DNA from: Dendrocalamus latiflorus
Lineage: Eukaryota; Streptophyta; Magnoliopsida; Poales; Poaceae
DNA length: 64,000 nt
Assembly (NCBI GenBank): GCA_017311315.1
Contig: CM029666.1
Coordinates: 6,943,414-7,007,413 of the forward strand
Reading direction: 5' to 3'
Shown: positions 55,121 to 64,000 of the stretch, piece after piece
Position numbering within the stretch: position 1 is the first letter of the stretch
Layout: each line of letters begins with the position of its first letter
Made by a program: the position numbers and the translations under genes
The notes under the pieces: generated by a model
The model's input: only the letters and a program-made list of their open reading frames with translations
The model's database searches: none
Told to the model about the DNA's origin: nothing

Positions 55121-55742
55121 CTCTGGCTTATTGCTTCAGTTTTTGTAATGCTTAGCGGCTGCTAATTTTTTCTGAGAAAAAATAAAAAATTAAAAAGAAT
55201 CGTTATATTGTCACGGATAATATAAAGGAATAAAAAAGCCAAAAAAATTAAAATAAGTTAAAAAATAATTTTTTTCTGATGCAAAGGCAGCGGATATGTT
55301 TCCGTAACAAGTTGAGAGCTGAAAAATTCCCCGCACATGGGGAGAGCAAAGTCACAGGGGCACTGTAGCACATCGTTGGGGCCGTCTGGAGCCATCGAAT
55401 TACTCAATGGACGGTATTTATCACGAGATTTTGAATAGACAAAAAGTTCTTGTGTGATGTGATTCAGATAGTCCGATCTCGATCCAACGACCCAGAAAAA
55501 CATGCAATTGGTGACTTTGCTATGCTACTACAGAGGATCTGTGTTCGCTTGTTACTCATATATCTAGCTAGTCATGTTCAGAGCGCAGTCATTCCAAAGT
55601 CGTTTAATTTTTGGAAAGTGTACCTATTTCTCTATTTTCTTATGTGTATTTCATGTGTTTCACGCAAACATACCCTTAGGCCTTAGTTAAGACAGTTACA
55701 CGCGTGCACAATGTAATCAAATAAACAAGTTATCGAGTGAAT
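55121..55742. other. Intergenic DNA, no recognised gene
   Basis: AT-rich to 55260, mixed afterwards. No domain is seen in any frame. Confidence 0.4.
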
Positions 55743-55747
55743 GTTTC

Positions 55748-58700
55748 TATTGTATATTAGAGGTCACGTTGCCGATGGTCAATTACAAGCACACGCACAC
55801 AAAAAAAAAAGAAAAATAAGATGTAGTCATATGTCTTATCTCAACTTTATTGATTGGATTTCTATATGTACAAAATCAGTCACTGCCCCCTCTATTTAAG
55901 AGGGAGAGGAGAGATAGCTGAATAACTATCCATGTGGGATTAAATTATTTCTGTTATGGTATATTGGTCTTATGGGTCTGGTTTAAGTAAAGTGTCTACA
56001 TAATCGCACCCTTTGAAAATGGACCGATATACAATACTCTCTCTTGAATACTTTGCTAACGCATGCTCATGTCTCATGAAAAAACTTCTTCCAAAAATCT
56101 TGTTAGAAAAACGGCAAGAAGAAAACAACACACAACTCACGTTATTGTTATTGCACATGTTGTCTAATTAAAAACCTTCAATTGAGAAAACCCAGTGAAA
56201 CAAAACTCAATTAAGGAAAAAGGAGTACAACATCTTTTCATCCCATTGATGAATATGAAGATTATATATCTCCCCTAAAGACAACAACTCTTTGTGTCTT
56301 CCTATGCCAATGCCATGAATATGCTTTGCAAAGGTAGAAACTAGCAAGGCCTTTCTACACAAATCTGCAAGATTCTTATTTTTTTGAATTTTCTTTATTT
56401 ATATATTCCTCTTCTCCTGTTGTTCATAGGGATAGAAATATTTAGGGAGTATATGCTTTGACACATAAGTTTTAACACAGCTATTTTTATTTGTGCAACA
56501 CAAGCTGTATTATCCTCATAGAGTGTTGTGGGAGTCTTATCCACATCTACAATACAAGACTCTTGGATATGATGAATCAATCTTCTAAGCCATATACACT
56601 CTTGAGTTGTCTCGTAAAGTGTAATTATTTATGAATGATTAGTCGGGGCAGCAACAAGAGATTGTTTTACAGATCTCCAAGAGGTAGCTGTACTTCCACT
56701 TAGAAACACATATCTAGTATATGATCTGTCATGATAGCAATCATATAAATAGCCAGCATCTACGTAACCTTTTAATTTTATATCTTGACCCTTAGAATAA
56801 CAGAATCAAAGATCAATTGTACCTTGCAGGTACCTGATGATTCCTTTAATTTTTGTCCAATGCTTCTTAGTAGGCTGGGAACTATTTCTAGACAAACAAT
56901 TTACTGCAAACACAATATCAGGCCTGGTATAATTAGCAAGATATAATAAGTCTCTAATAGCACTTAAGTATGGAGTTTCAGACCCTAATATTGTACCCTC
57001 ATTATCTAGTTTAGGTGCATATGGATCTTTATCCACTTTCAATGACCTAACAACCATAGGTGTACTCAATAGATGAGATTTATCACAATAAAATCACTCC
57101 AAAACTTTCTTGGTGTAGGTGATTTGGTGCATAAATATGCCACCATGCAGATGTTCAATCTACAACCCGAGACAAAATTTGATTCTACCCAAATCTTTCA
57201 TCTTAAATTCCATCTCTAAGTATGAGCCTATTTCGAGAATATCTTACATGGTTCCGATGATATTCAAATCATCAACATATATACATATATAATACAGAAT
57301 CCAGTCATAGACTTCTTTGTGAACACACACAGATAGACCTCATTGTTTATGTATCCCTTTAGCAAAAGAAATTCGCTCAACCAGTTGTACCATATACGAC
57401 TAGACTATTTTAATCCGTATAGGGACCTTCAGTCCTTCTGAAATCTTCATGTAAATTTTAGAATCAAGTGACCCATACAAATATACAGTCACAACATCCA
57501 TGAGTTTCATATTCAAATTCATACATGCTGCCATAGATATCAAGTAACGGAACATTGTGCCATCCATGACAGGAGAATAAGTTTCATCGAAATGGATGCC
57601 GAGTTTTTGGGTGAACCCTTGTGCTACTAATCTCTCTTTATATCTCACCAATTCATTATGTTCATTCCATTTTATCACAAACACCCATTTGTGTGCAACT
57701 AGAATGATGTCTTGAGGTCTTTTGACGATAGGTCCAAATACTTTTCTCTTATTTCGTTGTTTAGCTCGTTTGCTATAGCTTCCTTACATTTATCCCAATC
57801 ATAATGATTCTTACAATTAGAAATCATCTTCGGTTCTAAGTCCAAATTTTCAATATGGAAGCAATCTGAGTAGCAAAGCAGTTGCTATTATCACATACTT
57901 GCTTATATAAAGATTTCTCTTTTTTCCACATAAGTTGTGGCAAATTATTTTATTCAATCTGTTTGGCACTTTATTTAGATCAAACAACTCTCTGCTATTT
58001 CTCATTATGGTAGAGTCTAATCATTCTGCTGCACTAGTATCAGTAGGTGCGCTCTCCTTTGCGCTAGGCATATCATCCCTTAGACGTCTTCATCCATCGG
58101 ATGAGTCTCATTCACATTCAGTTCATGGAGTTTCTCCCCCTATTTAGTTCGTCTCTTTTGTGGATGTCTCTGTGGTATGAGATCTTTAAAACCAGGAGGT
58201 CTCCCCTTTTCTTGCGCAATGAGGTGGAGTCAGGTGCATTTACCGTAGGTATATGCAACTTGGTAACTCCTTTATGACCTATAAATGAAGTTGGCAATTT
58301 ATTTGCAAGATTTTACAAATCTATAATCCTCTGAACCTCTTATTCAGATTCTTTAGTGTGTGGATCCACATTATGAAGACTACTATGATACAACGAAAGT
58401 TCCTGACATTACAAAATAGGGTCCTTTCCTCCCCCTAATGCTAGGAATAGTCCTTAATTAAATACACAATCAACATATCTTGCTTTTAAAATATCCCCAT
58501 CATGGGATATAAATATTTTATTACAGATGAAAATACAAATCCCATGTAAATTCCCAATTTACAGTGGGGGCCCATTGGCATAAGCTAAGGTGGTGAGATT
58601 GGTACGTATACGACACAACTGAAATTATGTAGATGGCAAATATTTGGTTCTTTATCACGCACTAATTGGAAAGATGACAACTTTTGGTATGCTCATGGTC

Positions 58701-61700
58701 GGAGTTGTGTTAATGTCGATGCATGTAATACAACATGTCCCCACACATAATTGGTAGATTCGATCTCATTAATATGGGTTTAACAATCAACTTTATCCTG
58801 TTGATTAATTATTCAGTAAATCCGTTTTGAGTATGGACATGCCATATCGAATGTTCTATATTATGCCTAAGGCCATATAATAATCATTAACTGTTATAGA
58901 AGTAAATTCTCCAATATTATCCATTCATATGGATTGGATTGTATGATTTGGAAATGTGGCCCTTAGAGCAATACTATGTGAAATCAACTTGGCAAATGTA
59001 GGATTCCTAGTAGATAATAGACATACATGCGTCCACTTTGTGGATGCGTTTATTAGTACTAGAAAGTAGTTGAAAGGCCCAGATATGGGCTCAATCGGTC
59101 TACATATGTCCCTGTGAATCCTCCCAAGGAAAGTAGGCAATTCATCTTTAATCTTGTGATACGAGAGCCTCGTAATCAACTTGCCTTTTGTGTAAGCATC
59201 GGATACAAATTGTGCTAGATTAGGGATTTCTTTGGACAGCAAATTGTGGCCAGTAAAATGCTGTAAAATCGAACACATCATATTGTCTATAGGATGACCA
59301 AAACATTCACGCCATATTCAAAATAATTCTGGGTCTTTAAACTGGACAATCATAGCAACATATGTATCATCACGTTTAACAAACATGTAGTACAATCCAA
59401 ATGCAAAAGTGGGAAAGTTCTCTATAGTTCTGTGATATCCATCTTTCTTTGTAATGAGAAGTACTTAGAACCGTTCTCTTCTTCTATTTGCATATGGAAA
59501 CCATTATTTCTTATATCTTTGAAACTTAATAGAGTTTGTGTTGATTCTGGGAATAATAATAAACCCATGATGATTATTCGGGTTCCTATTGGTAACACAT
59601 CTGATGCTCTTCCAGCTCCCATAATATTACCATAGTTGCTAGCTATGGTCAACATATTTTTAGTTCTCGAACTAAAAGTCTAGAAATATTTATCTCTTAG
59701 GATTGAATTTGTAGTACAATTGTCTACAAGATAGAGTTCTAGCTTCCCTCCCATTGTTGTACTTTTCAACAATCTATAAAGTAGGAGATAAGCAATATGC
59801 ATGAAATTGCATAAACATAATGCAAAACAAAACATGCATGTAATCTGAAAAAACTTTAGATTAAAGCTTACAAGAAGTAATTTTAATTCATAATATTGTT
59901 GATTCTTATGATAAATCTAACTTTAGTGTTTTATATTTTAACACCCTCCTAATACATCATGAATTAACTACTAAAATTTTAAGGACGTATTTTTCATGAA
60001 TTTCCTGAATATTCTCTTTTGGATGTATATCCAGTAACTCATCATATAACAAAGGTGTATATTTATCATCATATAGTGCATCACCATCACATGCATCCTC
60101 CTCCTTTGAGATTGAATGAGGCTCCTCCTCCAATTCCTCACCTTTCTCTGGCAACTCCAGAAAGTGAGTTCCAAGCTTATTTGTGAGTTCCAGGCTTATT
60201 TTGATCTTTCTTTCTTTGGGACTCCTAATAGAGTTCCACTAGATGTTTAGGTGTTCTACACCTATTTGCCCAATGAGCCTTTACTCCGCATTTGAAGCAA
60301 TTTTTATTGTCATTGGATGCCTTTATTGGAGCTTTCCCCTTTCCTCCTGATTTACCTTTAATTTTAGAGGTAAGTTTCTTTCCCCCAAAATTCTTTCCTT
60401 TGCTACGGGTATTTTCCCTCTTTTGGACATCGTGTGCCTTAAATGCACTTTGTGTACCAGTCAGATGTGCATTATGATTCTTCATGAGAAGTTTATTATA
60501 CTTCTTTGCTACCAAGAAGATGTTAATAAGCTCATAAAAGGACTTATACCCTTTTTATCTATATTGTTACACAAGCACCAAATTTGTAGCCTGGAAAGTA
60601 GAAAGTGTTTTCTCGATCATCTATTGCTCTGTAATAGATCTACCACAAAGCCTAAATCAAGAAATTATTCTGTGTAGAGCTAAGTTATACTCAACCACAG
60701 ATTTAAAATCTTGAAGCGTAAACTCATCCAATCATGCTTTGTTTGGGGTAACATCATCAACCTCTGTTGATCAGAACATGTTCTAAGTGAAACCAAGAGC
60801 ACCATAGGATCTACTTCAATTAAATATTCATTCTTAAGATCCTTGTTTAGATGGTGATGAAGGAAGAAGATGGCCTTAGCCCTGTCTTCATTAGAAGGGG
60901 GATCATCTTTAGTAGGAGCAATTATTTTACTCAACCCTTTAGAAGCTAAGTAAAATCTGACATCCAATGCCCAAGTTAGGTAGTTGCTTTCATCAACTAC
61001 CAACTCATCGAATTCCCTCTTAGCGACGTTAGACATGTCGCCTACACAATTGTAAAGCAACTTTTAATTATTTACCTATAGTAATTAATTTGTCTTAGCA
61101 AAGCCACATGAGTCAAAACATGTGTAACAATAATAAAACATATTACTTGAACAGTAAATATGCATCTACAAATTTCTAGTATTTTTTCAAACATGGAAAC
61201 AATTTCTATGAATTAATCTAGAACAAAAATATTTTTGTTAAACAAATAAAGTCTAAAAGATTAAATTATCAAACCAGAAAAGATATGAGGTTTCAAGCAC
61301 AAATTTCCAAATATGGATACCCTTTAATATAAAGATCAGAAAAACTAGGGTATAATTTACAAAATTCTTGGCTGAAATGACCTATATTCAATAGAATAAG
61401 GACCTAACTGTAATTCTAAAAAAGAGTCAAGGACCATCTGCAAAATTGCCAATGAGCTGACCGAATCCCACCCGAATCAGACTAAAATCGAGTTTGTATG
61501 GAACTCTCCTCCCCACTTGGGTCTGTTTAGTATAACCAAGCCCTAGCCGACGATGGCGGCGTGGTGCGCAAAGGCGATCGCGATGCGGGCTGCGGAGGCT
61601 GTGAGGTTGTGGAGGCTCATGGCCACGAAGGCAGTGGTGTGTGCTCATAGAGGCGTTGGTCCAGCGACGATCTCAATGGCGACGTATAAAGTTACGGAGG

Positions 61701-62607
61701 CGACGGTGTGACGAGGTTGACCCAAGTCAACAGTGCAACCATGAAGGCGGCAACAACGACGTCTTGTTGTAGCACACGCTTGGTGGTCCTAGAGGCGACG
61801 GTGAGCGGTGCGGTGTGACGCTTTTGTGGAGGTGGCGACGATTGGCATGGCACACACGAGCATGACTGCAGGGTTGTGGCCACGAGGTGCGGGGATGGGA
61901 GGCTAGCGAGCGGTGCGGCTGCAGAGGTAGTGGCGACGATCGGCGGTGCGCACATGGTGAGGTTTCGGAGGCAACGATGAGCATACATGGATTGGCCGGC
62001 GTGGCTCATGGAGGCGAGGCGGTGTCAGTGGTTTGGGACAAACAGTGATCGGCGCAGTCACAGAGGCAATGACAACGACTGGGTGGGTAACAGTGGCGAA
62101 AGGGCGACGTCAACACGGGCCTCCATCGGGGCCAGCTCATGGAGGCAAGGTGAGAACCGGGGACGGTCAATTGGCTCGCGAAGGCAAGGCAGCGACACCG
62201 TGGGGCAGCGGTTGAGATGTCACCGACGGAGGGAGGGGATAGATAGAGGAGCGAATTAAATAATGCAAATAAATTGATAAAGCTAGATTAAGACAACATA
62301 CCCGATAACCTTAGCAAGAGCGTTATCATGCTGATCATAACGCACCCGACAATCAAGCACAAGCAGACTAACAACAAGAAGATTAAGATGTAGTTTCGAT
62401 GCCTTATCTCAACTTTATTGTTTGGATTTATGTGTATACAAAATCAGTCCTTCTGTCCCTCTATTTAGGGGAGAATAGAATGAGGTAGCCGGATAACTAT
62501 TTATGTGGGACTAAACTATTCCTATTATGACACATGAGTCTCATGTGCTTGATTTAGGTACATTGTCAATGTAATCGGACCTTTCGAAAACATGCCGATA
62601 TACAACA
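55748..62607 (-). mobile_element. Decayed Ty1/copia element, 6.9 kb
   Basis: Two similar blocks act as LTRs: about 55748-56036 (3') and about 62324-62607 (5'). They share AAGATGTAGT, CTTATCTCAACTTTATTG, ACAAAATCAGTC and CCGATATACAA. GTTTC is present before 55748 and after 62607, a possible 5-bp duplication. Between them, read on the minus strand, come a GC-rich leader (61400-62290), gag, protease, integrase, reverse transcriptase and RNase H in copia order, all broken. LTR divergence is high, so the insertion is old. The exact LTR inner limits and primer-binding site are uncertain. Confidence 0.8.
56395..61038 (-). pseudogene. Copia gag-pol relic with many stops and shifts
   Basis: Gag starts MSNVAKREFDELVVDESNYL at 61038. 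Its zinc knuckle is CFKCGVKAHWANRC, near 60260-60300. 59281-58925 gives the integrase start (YHKIKDELPTFLGRIHRDIC then GPFNYFLVLINASTKW). 57684-57250 gives reverse transcriptase (YKERLVAQGFTQKLGIHFDE, then DVVTVYLYGSLDSKIYMKI) with YVDDLNIIG near 57260-57285. 57069-56806 and 56580-56395 give the later RT/RNase H parts (NYTRPDIVFAVNCLSRN; TLYEDNTACVAQIK). There are stops and shifts between all blocks. Confidence 0.85.
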
Positions 62608-63221
62608 GTTTCTATGTGGGTGAATCTATTTCTATCTGCAAATTTTGCTAGCACGGAGGGACGGACTGATCCATGCCAAGACGTGCATTGAAAAGTTATT
62701 ATGGGTCGTCGATCGTAGCCACCCACCCATTGTTCGGACGAGCTATACAGCTTGCCCACTGTCCGGCGATTTCAACGTAGAACGACGGCCCTCAACGTCA
62801 CGGGCTGAAATGAGCTAAGGCCGTGCCAATCGGGCCTATCGACCAGCCGACCGGGCCGTCCCGTCCCCGAGTGGACCTGTGCACGCTCCGCTCCCGCCAA
62901 ACCACGCGACGCGACGGCCTCCTCCTCGGCGAGGCCGCGACCGCCCGGCCATCCCTGGCATCTGAGGCAGCTCGCGTTTCAGAGCCGGCTCGTCCCAATT
63001 CGCTTGCACGGAAGGGATTATGGCGCATATTTCAAAGCCCCCCCCCCCCCCCCCCCCCCCCCCGGGGGATTGGGGAAGCTAGCCAGAGGCATACGATGAT
63101 CGTCGTTTCCACGAGCCCAGTGGGAGGGGGTGATAAAAGCTCTCATCCAAGGCGGCTCGCGTACGTCACGTATATTCCCCCATGCACGTAGGGAGAAGGA
63201 AGCTCCACCGGCCGGAAGCAT
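62608..63221. other. Spacer and promoter region upstream of the B3 gene
   Basis: 62800-63010 is GC-rich and open on both strands, without a known domain. A run of 26 C lies at 63038-63063. No gene is recognised. Confidence 0.45.
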
Positions 63222-63228
63222 TATATAG
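63222..63228 (+). promoter_or_regulatory. TATA box of the B3-type gene
   Basis: GCATTATATAGATC lies 145 bp before the ATG at 63367, giving a leader of about 110 nt. Confidence 0.7.
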
Positions 63229-63366
63229 ATCAGCGAAGGCAGACATGCATAGCATACCCATGCATCGCCAATTAGACCTGATCAATCGTTCCTGTGTCTT
63301 CCAGTTCTCGATCCCCATCAGTAATCGAAACTTGCACTAGTCGTAGCGTCGTCGCCGTACGTCCCA

Positions 63367-63747
63367 ATGGCCGAACAAGCCGGTGCTGCTCAATTCATCA
63401 TGCACAAGACCCTCACGGACTCCGACGTCAGCCGGCAGCAGAACCGCCTCCTCATCCCCCTCGACTCGTGCCGCGAAAGGCTCTGGCCGATCCTCACGCC
63501 GCGCGAGCGGGAGGCAGTGGAGAGAAGTGGCGGGAGCGGCCTGGACGTGACGGTCTTCCTCAGGAACGGGTGGAGGCTCGGGGCCCAGCTCGCGAGATGG
63601 CCCAGCTCCGGCGGGGTGGTGATCAAAGGCAAGGAGTACCGTGCGCTGGTCGAGATCGGCGGGTTCGCGCCGGGCGATCCGGTTCGGATGACGGCGTACA
63701 GGGCTGAGGACGGCGTGCTGTGCTTTGAGCTCGGCAAGGTCGTGTGA
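63367..63747 (+). CDS. Small B3-domain-like protein
   Basis: One exon, 126 residues, starting MAEQAGAAQF. Almost the whole protein is one domain: FIMHKTLTDSDVSRQQNRLL then IPLDSCRERLWPILTPRERE, GLDVTVFLRNGWRLGAQLAR and VVIKGKEYRALVEIGGFAPG followed by DPVRMTAYR. The pattern K-L-T-x-S-D-V-S-x-x-Q-N-R-L-x-x-P near the start, a central Thr/Trp part and a closing GFxxGDxVR is that of divergent plant B3 domains (REM/DUF313-like). B3 domains bind DNA; no second domain or clear nuclear signal is seen, so target and role are unknown. A TATA box at 63222 and an AATAAA at 63987 frame the transcript. The upstream in-frame ATG candidates lie in a different frame, so 63367 is the likely start. Confidence 0.75.
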   Translation: MAEQAGAAQFIMHKTLTDSDVSRQQNRLLIPLDSCRERLWPILTPREREAVERSGGSGLDVTVFLRNGWRLGAQLARWPSSGGVVIKGKEYRALVEIGGFAPGDPVRMTAYRAEDGVLCFELGKVV

Positions 63748-63986
63748 TCGATCATCACTGCCTATATATGTTGGTGAAATTTTGAAGCTACGTGGTTGGA
63801 GTCTGGTGCATGCATGCGTGCGTGTATATATGTGTGTTGCATTGTGTGTGATTAGTGGTTCTGCTCTGTATCTATAGTATAGGTTCTGTTTTTTCCCTAT
63901 GTTTGAAGTGTGGCACGTGTGCAAGTCGATCTTAAGAAGTGAAAAAAAGCGGTGTGTGTAAGTATGTTTCTATATAGCTTACATGT

Positions 63987-63992
63987 AATAAA
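63987..63992 (+). terminator. Poly(A) signal of the B3-type gene
   Basis: AATAAA, 240 bp after the stop codon, in a T/G-rich 3' flank. The window ends 8 bp later, so the cleavage site is not seen. Confidence 0.55.
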
Positions 63993-64000
63993 AAGGTTGT

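Noticed and set aside
55748..56036. Precise primer-binding site and polypurine tract for the decayed copia element
   Set aside because: The LTRs are too diverged to set exact inner borders by eye.
62823..63221. Overlapping open frames on both strands upstream of the B3 gene
   Set aside because: GC-rich composition and the C26 run create them; no domain and no conserved start.

Overview
The window looks like a gene-poor stretch of a grass (Poaceae) nuclear chromosome. The genes have spliced GT-AG introns, grass-type GC-rich exons, TATA boxes and AATAAA signals. The transposons are types common in grasses: nested Ty3/gypsy and Ty1/copia LTR elements, solo LTRs of several kilobases, Mutator-like elements with 9-bp target duplications, Tourist and Stowaway MITEs, an Au-type SINE tail and Helitron termini. 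I see no prokaryotic feature, CRISPR array or rRNA, and I recognised no tRNA gene. A panicoid grass is plausible, but the sequence alone does not fix the species.

Layout. 1-7485 is a nest of retroelements: a minus-strand gypsy tail meets a plus-strand gypsy integrase, a copia element split that integrase (5-bp duplication CTTTG), and a second copia LTR lies downstream. 7486-16288 holds a fragment of an ABCD2-like ABC transporter exon, a possible Helitron 5' end, and two solo LTRs nested one inside the other (outer about 3.0 kb, minus; inner 4.1 kb, plus). 16777-25446 is an apparently complete minus-strand gene for a large charged RS/RD-rich protein; its introns and 3' flank carry MITEs, a SINE tail and a MULE-end relic. 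25447-33100 is intergenic, with minisatellites and decayed coding relics. 33197-38141 is a pseudogene of an SFT2-type vesicle transport protein. It keeps its exon order and splice sites but has several in-frame stops, and its last intron is swollen by a 1.2-kb MULE and a 114-bp duplication.

38948-41635 is an intact eight-exon F-box gene resembling Arabidopsis At3g61730 (REDUCED MALE FERTILITY). After a 0.9-kb MULE (42379-43302) comes the most unusual object, a 4.36-kb MULE (43838-48198). It has a perfect 9-bp duplication and roughly 300-bp inverted ends built from repeated short GGCGA/TCGCC palindromes, and it carries a spliced plant-mobile-domain (MAIL/PMD) gene that now has at least two frameshifts. 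49440-49928 is a small plant-specific gene with an N-myristoylation-type start. 50200-55740 has a Helitron-like end, a bHLH exon fragment and a cluster of MITEs inserted into or next to one another. 55748-62607 is a heavily decayed minus-strand copia element. The window ends with a single-exon B3-type gene (63367-63747) and its poly(A) signal.

The host genes share no evident pathway. The main story is the mechanism of genome change: nested insertion, LTR-LTR recombination, gene-fragment capture and decay, with several CGA-to-TGA or CAG-to-TAG type changes that would fit deamination of methylated DNA.
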